A stretch of DNA of 64,000 nucleotides. Origin: Rhabditoides inermis. Lineage: Eukaryota; Nematoda; Chromadorea; Rhabditida; Rhabditidae. Position numbers and translations under genes: made by a program. Below, in pieces: positions 49,090-60,362 of this stretch; the stretch's first letter is position 1, and the number at the start of each line of letters is the position of its first letter. The stretch is from the NCBI GenBank assembly GCA_963966185.1, contig CAWZYM010000342.1:185001-249000 (forward strand), read 5' to 3'. The notes beneath the pieces were generated by a model. The model was not told where the DNA came from. It saw nothing but the letters and a program-made list of their open reading frames with translations, and did no database searches.

Positions 49090-50940
49090 GTGCCTCCCGG
49101 GAGTCTGTTTGCCTGTGCATACAGACTGCTAAGTTCAAGTGTTGACTACTTTCGAGTCAAGGAATTGTCACTATTCGACAATACGACAGGCATTATGCCC
49201 AACATAGCGACTATGCAATCATCGCAAAGAACCAGTACTTGCTACATGCCCTACAATGTCCGTTCAACCAGATACTTTGCAGACCGGAGCCTGCTCTCGG
49301 AGGAGCTCGAGCGGCACGGAGTGGACGTGGCGATGCTGCAGGAGACCCGAATCGACCGGACGTGCTGCGATTTCTTGCGGTACAAGTACAAGTACTACAG
49401 CGCACTGCTCACTTCCAGGGCGGTGTGCGGGGTGACTGTCGCCATCTCCATCTCCGCCAACGTCAACGTGCTCGCCATCAACCCTCTCTCGCCTCGACTG
49501 ATCTACGTGGATGCAGAAGTACGAGAAAAGAAGACCCGCATTTAGTCGGCGCATGCGCCAACCGAGGATGCCGAGGAGGTGGAGAAGGACAAGTTCTTTG
49601 ACGAGCTGGCCAAGATTGTGCGATCGGCCGGCAAGTCACATCTCGTCCTCGGACTTGACTCGAACAGCCGCGTGGCTGCCGACGCCAGCCCAGCATTGGG
49701 CAGATGGAGGCGTGCTGCCGACTGCACAAGCGACAACGGTCAGCGGATAGTGGATCTGCTGGAGAATTACGACCTTATCGTCGCGTCGGCTTGGAAGCGC
49801 AATCGTACCTGGCAGTGCGCAACTTGGAGGAAGAACTGCATCGGGAGTCCGCACCAGATCGACTAGCTGCTCGTCAAAAAGAGCCAGGCCGGCGCTGTCC
49901 TCTCCAGCAAGAGCCTGCCGGACTTCAAATACGACTCGGATCACATCCTCGTGGTTCTTGTCGTGAGTGGATCCGGAACGCGCCGTCACTTGTTCTACCG
50001 GAAGAGACCGCTCTGCCTCGACTCTCGCCTGCTGATCACGGATGGTGAAGTGCGCGCGGACTACCGAGGAATAGTGGAGAAGAATCTGCAGGAGAGGCAG
50101 AAGAAAGGAGAGACAGATGCTGACTCGTGGACGGCTGCAGTTCAGCAGGCAACCAAGGAGGCGATTCCAACTCTGAAGGTGGAGAAGAAGCACGATGGAG
50201 CGTCAGTGAAGGAATTCTTGTGCTACGTGAGCGTGCTGCTGGCGAAGCAGAGAGGCAAGCTGAAGGCCTACCGTCAACTCAAGGCGGAGCTGCGGAGGAT
50301 TCGGAAGTAGCAGTAGGATGAGGAATGGATGAGGAGGAGCAAGGAGTTCGAGGACGCTTGGGAAAGGCAAGATGCCCGCACGGCATTCTCCCTGCTGAAG
50401 CGGTACAGCGGGAAGTGGAGCAGGACGACGCCCGTCATCTCTGACGGCGTGTCACTCGTCACCGAGAAAGCCGCGTGCGCGGTGTGGGCTGGTCACTTCG
50501 ACCGCCTACTCAACCAGCCGTGCCCGTCTGTTCCCGCCCTGCCACATACCGCCCGTTCTGACTACAACTGCAGGACGGAGCCGCCAACCATGTAGGAGCT
50601 GCTTATGTGCATGAAGAAGCTGATAATGGGAAGGCTGCCGGAGACGACGACCTCACTCCGGATATGATGAAGGCTCTGCCCGCCTTTGGGATCCGTGAGC
50701 TGAATCGGCTGATGGTCAACATCTGGGAGAGGAAGCCTCTCCGGGCTGCTCCAAAGCCTTCCAAGGCTGGCAAGCAGGGCCAAGGACTATGCCGGAGTTA
50801 TCAGAGAGCAAATTCGTCTTTTGAAGACTGGCCCTGCGGTCAAGCCTCGGAAGGCTGCGGAGCAGCCCGGAGAGGCTGGTTATACATAAAAGGATTGTAG
50901 TGTAGGGCCACAGGTGTAGTGAAATACCTCCGACCTTCTT
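49090..50940 (+). mobile_element. dead non-LTR retrotransposon, internally deleted, copy 2
   Basis: Duplicate of the remnant at 41866-43740. It keeps the endonuclease-like words SLLSEELERHGVDVAMLQET and KYYSALLTSRAV and the truncated RT opening. It shares the stops at 49864 (42630) and 50308 (43074). It reads Trp at 50128 where copy 1 has a stop, and has its own stop at 50593. Confidence 0.8.
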
Positions 50941-51422
50941 CGCAGAGTAATCTTTTGATTTTGAAACGAGAGGCTACCTTTACACCTTTACTTTTATAAT
51001 GATAAGAGCAAGACAAATCACTCACTTGGCGTCGGGAGGGGTGATGGCGAGTCGGAAGGTGGTGGACTGGTTGAGATCGGGAACAGCGTGCGAGATGGAA
51101 GAGAGCAGGCGAGACAGCATCGCCATGTCACAGCCAGTCTGTGGGAAGAGGATGAGAGAGTGAGAGAGTGAGAGAGAGAACCATGTCGGGAGTGAGATTG
51201 TCGCATCGGTCCGTCTTGAGAATCGCGATCAGCGTTAGAAACGACTTGCTGCAAACGGACATCTTTTTCCACCCGTCACTCTTGAAGTGCGCACTTCTTA
51301 TCCGTGATCCGCAGCGCAGTGAAGTCGAGTTCTGTCGGATGGTCCGAGAGACACAGCGAACCCTGAGGCGTCCGAGTTGCACACAATGCGTAGCACAAAA
51401 CGAGTTTACCTTGGCAATGTTT

Positions 51423-53473
51423 TTTTTTATTGTTGGTATTGCGTTTATCTCACTACTCATAGAGAGTAACAAGGATATAGCCGTACCAATTGTTCTCAGC
51501 CGAAAACAAGACAGAGCCTTGGATTATAACGACTGTGAGAACTAGATTAGTTCAACCAACGTGCTATATAAGCACGCTAGTCGATAAAAACAACTGTTAG
51601 TAGGATAAAACACCGTCTCCGACGGTCACAATTCACAGATTCTTGACAGCACGCTTGAACGACTGTTTGGTCTCCTCCAATACAGCCTTCTCCGGTAGGG
51701 CATTCCATAGCCTTCTCAACTCGTTCACCGGGTAGTCGTGCAATCTCGCACTTGTCACCACAGGCTCCATCACTCTCAGTGAGTGGCCACCGCGTGCTGT
51801 CCTTCTCACTCCGCTGTCCGACACCAGGACCAGCATTCCATCTGGAGGGGCTCTCACTCCGTGCACATAATTCCACATGAGCACCCTCCTTCTCTCGCTC
51901 ACGGTCTTCTTTACCGTATTCCACTTGGCCTTCTCTAGCACTCGGTCATCCGATGACGTGAAATCATTCTGCACCAGCCTTGCTGCATGCACATTCACTC
52001 TTTCGAGTCTTGCCCTGTCCGTCTCGTTTGCAGGAAACCATCCTTCTGCTGCATATAGCAGTCCTGGCTCAATACACGCCTTGTACACTTTCTCGAGGGC
52101 GCTTCGAGGAGCCCACTTCCTCATAGTTCGCACCAAAGCACCAATGGCTTGGCGAGCCTTCGTCACTCTCTCAGCCACGTGACCACTGAAGTTCATCAGA
52201 GGATCAATTGCCACTCCGAGATACTTGTACTGGCTAGTGCACTCGAGCTCTGTTCCACCAATGTGCAGATTTACCTCGAAATCTGGTTCCTTCTCATACA
52301 CTCCCATTCGAATCACCTTGCACTTTCCCGCATTCAGCTTCATTCCCATCTCTGAGAAGAGCCCACTCAGTTTCTCCACATCTTCTTGTGCATTCTCCTT
52401 GTCTCTATCGGTAAGATACCGAGAGACATACACCGTATCGTCGGCGTATTGAACAATGCGCGCCCCTTCATTCAATTGTATCGACCCCTCACGATTCACA
52501 TAACAATTGAATAGAAGTGGTCCTAGGATACTTCCCTGCGGAACTCCACTTACAACCTCCTTCTCTTCACTCAGAGTCCCGTTCACTCGCACTCGCATCC
52601 TCCTGTTAGACAGATAATCTTTCATCAATCTGAGGTACGAATCGGCAAGGTTGAATTCATGTCTTAGAACATTTACCAAATGTCCAAGAGGGATCGTATC
52701 GAATGCTTTCGAAATATCGAAAAACACTGCAACTGCCCGAGCAGCCTTCCTCTTACAACTCTGCAGGCACCCGCTCATTCCATACTGGAAACTCAGTACC
52801 GCATCCACAGTGCTCCTTCCCTTCCTGAATCCGAACTGATTCGGAGATAGCTTCCGGTCAACCTCTCCAACCATCATTCCAAACACGTACTCTTCTGCCA
52901 TCTTGCTCACAATAGGAAGCAGTGACACCGGTCGGAAATCGACTGGGTGCTGTGGGTGTTCCACTTTCTGAATGGGTGATATCACCGCTTCCTTCCATCC
53001 CCGAGGGAACTTCTCCTCGTGTAGACACCGATTGATCATAGCCACGATTGGCGCAGTCAATGGTTTCACACACCTCTTCAACAACCGCACAGTTATTCCA
53101 TCTATTCCACTTGCCTTCTGCTCGGATGCCTCTCGTATGTACTTCTCCACAAACTCTCTCGAGCAGGGAGGGATTCTCTCCGCATCCGATGCAATCTCCG
53201 GCATCTCACTTTCCATTGTGTTTCCAACCTTGACAAACTGCTCCATGAGCATGTCTTCCTTCTGCTGATCTGACACAGCCTTCTTTCCATTCGAGTCAGT
53301 CAGATCGGGGATATCCTTGCTCTTCGTTTTTCCTGTTCTTAGTTCTTATCAAAGAAATTTTTCTTTTCGTTGGCTGTCTCTTTAGCCAGCTCTTTTCGAG
53401 CAAATCTAAAAGCAGCTTTTGCCTCACTGTCTCCCCTTTCCTTGCTCAACTTGTGCAGTGCGTCTTTCCGCCA
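51423..53473 (-). mobile_element. 5'-truncated LINE inserted in F-box exon 3
   Basis: The left boundary is an eight-T run (51421-51428), the complement of the poly(A) tail. The right boundary is the truncated 5' end. Flanks GCAATGTT and GCCATGTT form an imperfect target duplication (ATGTT exact). The uninterrupted site TTGGCAATGTTGTAGAATAC is preserved at 61598-61617. Orientation is the same as the F-box gene. Confidence 0.93.
51633..53276 (-). CDS. reverse transcriptase of a jockey/CR1-like non-LTR retrotransposon
   Basis: A long open frame (about 547 codons) contains the ordered RT blocks ASGIDGITVRLLK, WKEAVISPIQK, DFRPVSLLPIVSKMAEEYV, NQFGFRKGRSTVDAVLSF, VAVFFDISKAFDTI, VSGVPQGSILGPLLFNCYVN and the catalytic IVQYADDTVYVS. 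Next come the thumb-region KLNAGKCKVIRMG and YKYLGVAID. The C terminus (VNELRRLWNALPEKAVLEET) is typical of the clade. An ATG is not required here, because the frame continues upstream as DIPDLTDSNGKK. A further upstream connector (KELAKETANEKKNFFDKN, 53339-53473) is in another frame, so one frameshift lies near 53330. The endonuclease domain is missing because of 5' truncation. Probably no longer mobile. Confidence 0.93.
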   Translation of the reverse strand: MSDQQKEDMLMEQFVKVGNTMESEMPEIASDAERIPPCSREFVEKYIREASEQKASGIDGITVRLLKRCVKPLTAPIVAMINRCLHEEKFPRGWKEAVISPIQKVEHPQHPVDFRPVSLLPIVSKMAEEYVFGMMVGEVDRKLSPNQFGFRKGRSTVDAVLSFQYGMSGCLQSCKRKAARAVAVFFDISKAFDTIPLGHLVNVLRHEFNLADSYLRLMKDYLSNRRMRVRVNGTLSEEKEVVSGVPQGSILGPLLFNCYVNREGSIQLNEGARIVQYADDTVYVSRYLTDRDKENAQEDVEKLSGLFSEMGMKLNAGKCKVIRMGVYEKEPDFEVNLHIGGTELECTSQYKYLGVAIDPLMNFSGHVAERVTKARQAIGALVRTMRKWAPRSALEKVYKACIEPGLLYAAEGWFPANETDRARLERVNVHAARLVQNDFTSSDDRVLEKAKWNTVKKTVSERRRVLMWNYVHGVRAPPDGMLVLVSDSGVRRTARGGHSLRVMEPVVTSARLHDYPVNELRRLWNALPEKAVLEETKQSFKRAVKNL

Positions 53474-53932
53474 TGTTGTAGAATACGTAGTGTTGCAGCA
53501 CCGCGTCGGGAAGAAGAGCACTAGAGTTTGAAACGTATAACTTAAATACTATTGTATTGTTGTCTCTGATGGTCTTTGGCGTTTTGAGACAAGAAAGTTT
53601 GAAAAAAATGCTCGAATGAAACCAAAAAACTCACTCGCTCCTCCGACTGCACGACGCGAACGAGTACTTGTCGATGACGTCACAGTACGAGAATACCTTC
53701 ACTCGCAGCTCCGTCGGAAACACATCAAACGGATGCTCGGGCAGCTGCAATTATTTGAAAAAGAGCACAACATTGTCTAAATAACGCGCATACACTATGA
53801 CGTGATGAAAAATCAACCGTTTCAAAAGTTGCATTCTTCTAAAGGATTTTCTTCATTCACCTCTTTAGTTGAAAAAAAGAGTTTTGTGAGAAGTGGCGGT
53901 TGCGCTTCTGTCTTATGTTTGGTAGTCGACAT

Positions 53933-54327
53933 CGCTCCTTGAACAAAACAAATACCAAACAGAAGAAAATACCATCAGACAAAAATGATACAAATACCAC
54001 GAGACAAATACAATGGCTTCTACGCGCAGCTAGCCATATATATAAAAGCATTTTCGATGAATCATGAATATGTGACAGTTATCAGTGATTTACGCATTCT
54101 TCTCATGTCTTATCTTATCGGATAAAACCGTGGAATTTAAAACTTGTTTGTTTAGGGAAAGGGAAGGGGGACATTGATATGACTTTTATGTATATAAAGT
54201 TAGACCGATATTAGAATTTGGATGCGAAATATATCGTAATGTGATTATCGGTTATGTGAACATGTTAGAAAAAGTTCAAAGGCGTTTCACAAAATGCCTC
54301 TTACCCCATGAGACTTATTCAACAAGA
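53933..54327. other. upstream region of F-box copy 2
   Basis: Non-coding sequence shared almost base for base with 62064-62458 of the third copy. It includes TCTTATCTTATCGGATAAAA, which may be promoter DNA of the F-box gene on the minus strand. Confidence 0.5.
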
Positions 54328-54365
54328 CTAGCGCTCCGGCGCGCTGTCGCGCGCCTTCGCGCTAG
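54328..54365. repeat. GC hairpin with CTAG end, copy 1
   Basis: CTAGCGCTCC, GGCGCGC-TGTC-GCGCGCC, then TTCGCGCTAG. The 7-bp stem followed 6 nt later by CTAG resembles a Helitron 3' terminus. It sits exactly where homology to the third F-box copy ends. Confidence 0.6.
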
Positions 54366-54762
54366 ATCATGAGAATTAGAAGAATAGAATGTCATACAAG
54401 TTTTTGTTATGTTCAATAATACTGTTTATCTACAAATTCATAACATTTTGAGTGAAACGAATTATTAAAGTAGAGAAGATTAGTCGATTGATGTATTGAT
54501 TGCACTGCTAAGTATGTTGTCTGGGAGCGGGGTAATAATAATAATAATAACTGGTTTACAAGTCCTATAGTAAGCTGCCGCGCACCTTCGCTGTACGAGT
54601 CAGTAGATCTTTATTTCTGAATAACAATGTCCTCGCTTATACAGAAAAAGCTCCTTCTATCTCTCCCTCTTTCTCCCCTCTCTTCTCTCTCTCCTTCCTC
54701 TGCTTCCTCTCTCTATCTCTCTGTTTTCTCTTTTTTTTCTCTCCTCGTAACTCTTTTAGTGT

Positions 54763-55119
54763 AAAAGGCACAGTGACGACTTATTTCTGTCACAACCTGC
54801 CACAACTCCTAATTTTCACACGAGCAAAACATTTGGCCGTGGGGTCGAACCGGCGAAGATCGGGGGCCACTACGCAGCGCACATGCTCTGAGCCATGAAG
54901 CTATTGACTAAGCTTTGTTTAATTGCGCTTATGTCTCCGACACCAATTTGCAGTATTGAAGCGTTGGCGGGAAATTCAAATTTTCATCTGCATCCTTGGC
55001 ACTGTCAGATTCGAAAGTAACGCAGAATCGTCGTTCTTTCGAAAAAAAATATGCGAATGTGTTAGGTTAACATGATTTTTTTAAAATACTCCGTGTCAAA
55101 TAAGTCGCCACTGTTCCTT
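54763..55119 (-). mobile_element. tRNA-like terminal-inverted-repeat element, copy 2
   Basis: Diverged copy of 4825-5194. Shared words are CACACGAGCAAAACATTTGG, CGTTGGCGGGAAATTCAAAT and AACGCAGAATCGTCGTTCTT, and the ends are AGTGACGACTTATTT and AAATAAGTCGCCACT. The B-box region is damaged (GTCGAACC). Confidence 0.8.
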
Positions 55120-55340
55120 TGATGCAACGAAAACAGACAGTTCTGCTTCTCTGCTTCTGCAACCTCTTTCCATCAATAATCTCTCTCACTCACTCACTCT
55201 ATCTCTCTCTTTCTTTCTTTCTCTTTCCTTTTTTATCTATCTCTTTCTTTTTTTCCCTTTCTTCTTCTTTCTCTTTCTCTCAGGACTCTTTCTCTTTCTC
55301 TCAGGACAAAGTTTACACTCCAGTGTTTATAAGTGTTTAT

Positions 55341-57030
55341 TATATGACCACTATGACCACTATGACCACTATGACCACTATGACCACTATGACCACTATG
55401 ACCACTATGACCACTATGACCACTATGACCACTATGACCACTATGACCACTATGACCACTATGAACACTATGACCACTATGACCACTACGACCACTATGA
55501 CCACTATGACCACTATGACCACTATGGCCACTATGACCACTATGACCACTATGACCACTATGACCACTATGACCACTATGACCACTATGACCACTATGAC
55601 CACTATGACCACTATGACCATTATGACCACTATGACCACTATGACCACTATGACCACTATGACCACTATGACCACTATGACCACTATGACCACTATGACC
55701 ACTATGACCACTATGACCACTATGACCACTATGACCACTATGACCACTATGACCACTATTACCACTATTACCACTATGACCACTATGACCACTATGACCA
55801 CTATGACTACTATGACCACCATGACCACTATGACAATGACCAGTGTTTACACTCCAGTGTTTATAAGTGTTTATTATATTACCACTATGACCACTATGAC
55901 CACTATGACCACTATGACCACTATGACCACTATGACCACTATGACCACTATGATCACTATGACCACTATGACAATGACCAGTGTTTACACTCCAGTGTTT
56001 ATAAGTGTTTATTATATGACCACTATGACCACTATGACCACTATTACCACTATGACCACTATGACCACTATGACCACTATGACCACTATGACTACTATGA
56101 CCACCATGACCACTATGACAATGACCAGTGTTTACACTCCAGTGTTTATAAGTGTTTATTATATTACCACTATGACCACTATGACCACTATGACCACTAT
56201 GACCACTATGACCACTATGACCACTATGACCACTATGACCACTATGATCACTATGACCACTATGACAATGACCAGTGTTTACACTCCAGTGTTTATAAGT
56301 GTTTATTATATGACCACTATGACCACTATGACCACTATGACCACTATGACCACTATGACCACTATGACCACTATGACCACTATGACCACTATGACCACTA
56401 TGACCACTATGACCACTATGACCACTATGACCACTATGACCACTATGACCACTCTGACCACTATGACCACTATGACAACTATGACCACTATGACCACTAT
56501 GACCACTATGACCACTATGACCACTATGACCACTATGACCACTATGACCACTATGACCACTATGACCACTATGACCACTATGAACACTATGACCACTATG
56601 ACCACTATGACCACTATGACCACTATGACCACTATGACCACTATGACCACTATGACCACTATGACCACTATGACCACTATGACCACTATGACCACTATGA
56701 CCACTATGACCACTATGATCACTATGACCACTATGACCACTATGACCATTATGACCACTATGACCACTATGACCACTATGACCACTATGACCACTATGAC
56801 CACTATGACCACTATGACCACTATGACCACTATGACCACTATGACCACTATGACCACTATGACCACTATGACCACTATGACCACTATGACCACTATGACC
56901 ACTGTTTACACTCCGGAGTTTATAGGTGTTTATTATGTGACCACTATGATCACTATGACCACTATGACCACTATGACTATGAGCAGTGTTCACACTACAG
57001 TGTTTATAAGTGTTTATTATATGACCACTA
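55341..57030. repeat. 9-bp minisatellite (ATGACCACT)n with interspersed spacers
   Basis: Roughly 160 units of ATGACCACT with scattered point variants. A spacer with the words TTTACACTCCAGTGTTTATA and AGTGTTTATTATAT occurs seven times (near 55311, 55843, 55980, 56127, 56274, 56901 and 56988). The middle spacers delimit blocks that repeat at about 290 bp. Both strands are open in several frames because the unit is divisible by 3. Confidence 0.97.
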
Positions 57031-57033
57031 TGA

Positions 57034-57071
57034 CTAGCGCTCCGGCGCGCTGCCGCGCGCCTTCGCACTAG
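57034..57071. repeat. GC hairpin with CTAG end, copy 2
   Basis: CTAGCGCTCC, GGCGCGC-TGCC-GCGCGCC, TTCGCACTAG. Same structure as 54328-54365, here directly after the minisatellite. Confidence 0.6.
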
Positions 57072-57339
57072 GTATCCAAGAATAGGAAATAGAATAGTAA
57101 TTCATCTTGCTGATTGTTCTCTATTGATTCTTACGGAGAGACATCCATGTGAAAGGTCTATGTATCTCTTTCACTTTCTGTCTTTCTAACTATCTCTCTC
57201 CTACTTTCTCTATCTTTCTTCTTTCTCACTTTCATTATTTTTTTTTACATATATACACTCTCTTTCCCTCTTTCGTTCTCTCTCCTTTCTCTCTCTCTCT
57301 CTCGTCTACTCTCACGTCTCCGCGGCGATGACAAGAACT
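57072..57339. other. CT-rich spacer
   Basis: No gene. Pyrimidine-rich on the + strand with a short (CT)n at 57281-57302. Confidence 0.5.
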
Positions 57340-59955
57340 TTTTAGAGACAATTATATGGTATGTTCTGTCTACTCTTACGTCTTTGCTGCTGTCACGACA
57401 ATTTTCTAGAGACAGTTCCGTGGTCTCTTCTGTCTAATTTCACGTCTTCGCTGCTGTCACGACAATTTTCTAGAGACAATTCGAACGTCTCTTCTGTCTA
57501 CTCTCACGTCTCCGCATCGATCACAACATTTTTCTAGAAGCAGTTCTATGATCTCTTCTGTCTACTCTCACGTCTCCGCATCGATCACATCACTTTTCTA
57601 GAAGCAGTTCTATGCTCTCTTCTGTCTACTCTCACGTCTCCGCATCGATCACATCACTTTCTAGAAGCAGTTCTATGATCTCTTCTGTCTACTCTCACGT
57701 CTCCGCATCGATCACATCACTTTTCTAGAAGCAGTTCTATGCTCTCTTCTGTCTACTCTCACGTCTCCGCATCGATCACATCACTTTCTAGAAGCAGTTC
57801 TGTGCTCTCTTCTGTCTACTCTCACGTCTCCGCATCGATTACAACACTTTTCTAGAAGCAGTTCTATGCACTTTTCTGTCTACTTTCACGTCTCCGCATC
57901 GATCACATCACTTTTCTAGAAGCAGTTCTATGCTCTCTTCTGTCTACTCTCACGTTTCCGCATCGATCACAACACTTTTCTAGAAGCAGTTCTATGCTCT
58001 CTTCTGTCTACTCTCACGTCTCCGCAACGATCACAACACTTTTTTAGAAGCAGTTCTATGCTCTCTTCTGTCTACTCTCACGTCTCCGCATCGATTACAA
58101 CACTTTTCTAAAAGCAGTTCTATGCACTCTTCTGTCTACTCTCACGTCTCCGCATCGATCACATCACTTTTCTAGAAGCAGTTCTATGCTCTCTTCTGTC
58201 TACTCTCACGTTTCCGCATCGATCACAACACTTTTCTAGAAGCAGTTCTATGCTCTCTTCTGTCTACTCTCACGTCTCCGCAACGATCACAACACTTTTC
58301 TAAAAGCAGTTCTATGCTCTCTTCTGTCTACTCTCACGTCTCCGCATCGATCACATCACTTTTCTAGAAGCAGTTCTATGCTCTCTTCTGTCTATTCTCA
58401 CGTTTCCGCATCGATCACAACTTTTTTGTAGAAGCAGTTGTATGCTCTCTTCTGTCTACTCTCACGTCTCCGCATCGATCACAACACTTTTTTAGAAGCA
58501 GTTCTATGCTCTCTTCTGTCTACTCTCACGTCTCCGCATCGATTACAACACTTTTCTAGAAGCAGTTATATGTACTCTTCTGTCTACTCTCACGTCTCCG
58601 CATCGATCACATCACTTTTCTAGAAGCAGTTCTATGCTCTCTTCTGTTTACTCTCACGTTTCCGCATCGATCACAACACTTTTCTAGAAGCAGTTCTATG
58701 CTCTCTTCTGTCTACTCTCACGTCTCCGCATCGATCACATCACTTTCTAGAAGCAGTTCTATGATCTCTTCTGTCTACTCTCACGTCTCCGCATCGATCA
58801 CATCACTTTTCTAGAAGCAGTTCTATGCTCTCTTCTGTCTACTCTCACGTCTCCGCATCGATCACATCACTTTCTAGAAGCAGTTCTGTGCTCTCTTCTG
58901 TCTACTCTCACGTCTCCGCATCGATTACAACACTTTTCTAGAAGCAGTTCTATGCACTTTTCTGTCTACTCTCACGTCTCCGCATCGATCACATCACTTT
59001 TCTAGAAGCAGTTCTATGCTCTCTTCTGTCTACTCTCACGTTTCCGCATCGATCACAACACTTTTCTAGAAGCAGTTCTATGCTCTCTTCTGTCTACTCT
59101 CACGTCTCCGCAACGATCACAACACTTTTTTAGAAGCAGTTCTATGCTCTCTTCTGTCTACTCTCACGTCTCCGCATCGATTACAACACTTTTCTAAAAG
59201 CAGTTCTATGCACTCTTCTGTCTACTCTCACGTCTCCGCATCGATCACATCACTTTTCTAGAAGCAGTTCTATGCTCTCTTCTGTCTACTCTCACGTTTC
59301 CGCATCGATCACAACACTTTTCTAGAAGCAGTTCTATGCTCTCTTCTGTCTACTCTCACGTCTCCGCAACGATCACAACACTATTCTAAAAGCAGTTCTA
59401 TGCTCTCTTCTGTCTACTCTCACGTCTCCGCATCGATCACATCACTTTTCTAGAAGCAGTTCTATGCTCTCTTCTGTCTATTCTCACGTTTCCGCATCGA
59501 TCACAACTTTTTTGTAGAAGCAGTTGTATGCTCTCTTCTGTCTACTCTCACGTCTCCGCATCGATCACAACACTTTTTTAGAAGCAGTTCTATGCTCTCT
59601 TCTGTCTACTCTCACGTCTCCGCATCGATTACAACACTTTTCTAGAAGCAGTTCTATGTACTCTTTTGTCTACTCTCACGTCTCCGCATCGATCACATCA
59701 CTTTTCTAGAAGCAGTTCTATGCTCTCTTCTGTCTACTCTCACGTTTCCGCATCGATCACAACACTTTTCTAGAAGCAGTTCTATGCTCTCTTCTGTCTA
59801 CTCTCACGTCTCCGCAACGATCACAACACTTTTCTAAAAGCAGTTCTATGCACTCTTCTGTCTACTCTCACGTCTCCGCATCGATCACAACACTTTTCTA
59901 GAAGCAGTTCTATGTTCTCTTCTGTCTACTCTCACGTCTCCGCGGCGGTGAAAAC
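57340..59955. repeat. 64-bp tandem satellite with 1,086-bp higher-order repeat
   Basis: About 41 units of GTCTACTCTCACGTCTCCGC-ATCGATCACATCACTTTTCT-AGAAGCAGTTCTATGCTCTC-TTCT, with 62-bp variants. Diagnostic variants recur 1,086 bp apart: TTTTTTGTAGAAGCAGTTGT at 58427 and 59513, and GCACTTTTCTGTCTACT at 57868 and 58953. That is a 17-unit higher-order repeat present nearly twice. The first units (57340-57500) and last unit are more diverged. Confidence 0.97.
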
Positions 59956-60217
59956 AATTTTCTAGATACAGTACTATCATCTCTGTTGCCCACTCTCACT
60001 CTCAAATTGTACAATGCTCTCACATTCTGATTTTTTTGTCGCTAGAGTGAGCAAGTATTACATCAAATATTATTCGCGCTCGAGAACGAAGCGGGGTAGC
60101 AAGTCATGTAAAAAAATATGACTCAACATCAATTACATATATCATTCAATATTTAATCACAGTCGTCGTAACTTGGTTCCGAGGCTATTCAATTCAGTCA
60201 TCTTTCTCATATTGCAG

Positions 60218-60302
60218 CCGCCTTCGATTGGACCTACAAGCGCAGGGACATGTGGGTACGTGATCTCTCTCTTTCTCTTTCTCCCCCCCTCTCTTTCTCC
60301 TT

Positions 60303-60362
<60 letters not shown>

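Larger units (their letters stand above)
43755..50980. repeat. tandem segmental duplication, unit 2 (7.2 kb)
   Basis: Direct repeat of 37596-43754. The length gain comes mainly from an expanded GA tract (46615-47990). Beyond about 50980 the sequence continues into F-box exons that unit 1 lacks, so unit 2 keeps the ancestral right flank. Confidence 0.92.
46114..53932 (-). pseudogene. F-box protein gene, copy 2, interrupted by a LINE in exon 3
   Basis: Twelve exons are recognisable: 53932-53861, 53744-53635, 53520 (exon 3, split), 51362-51280, 51248-51182, 51138-51026, 49006-48940, 48725-48630, 48391-48206, 48076-48002, 46594-46523 and 46272-46114. Apart from the insertion they keep phase (about 384 codons). 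The start is MSTTKHKTEAQPP. Exon 2 is an F-box motif (FDVFPTELRVKVFSYCDVID, then a CSRRS end), so the ancestral product was probably an SCF ubiquitin-ligase substrate adaptor. The C-terminal part (TFRLAITPPDA; TFAGDFVFMFRCGCGKNECT) is an unnamed substrate-binding region. A 2.05-kb LINE splits exon 3 after the codons for HYVFYN. The intron between exons 6 and 7 holds the antisense retrotransposon remnant. Exon 9 carries a 27-bp insertion relative to copy 1. Confidence 0.8.

Noticed and set aside
55119..57071. Frames of 611-650 codons (Thr-Met-Thr and Ser-Gly-His repeats)
   Set aside because: A 9-bp repeat without stops is open in several frames on both strands. There is no start context, splice site or unique domain.
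57340..59955. Possible CRISPR array (regular 64-bp periodicity)
   Set aside because: The whole 64-bp unit is conserved, with no variable spacers, and the context is eukaryotic. It is a satellite.
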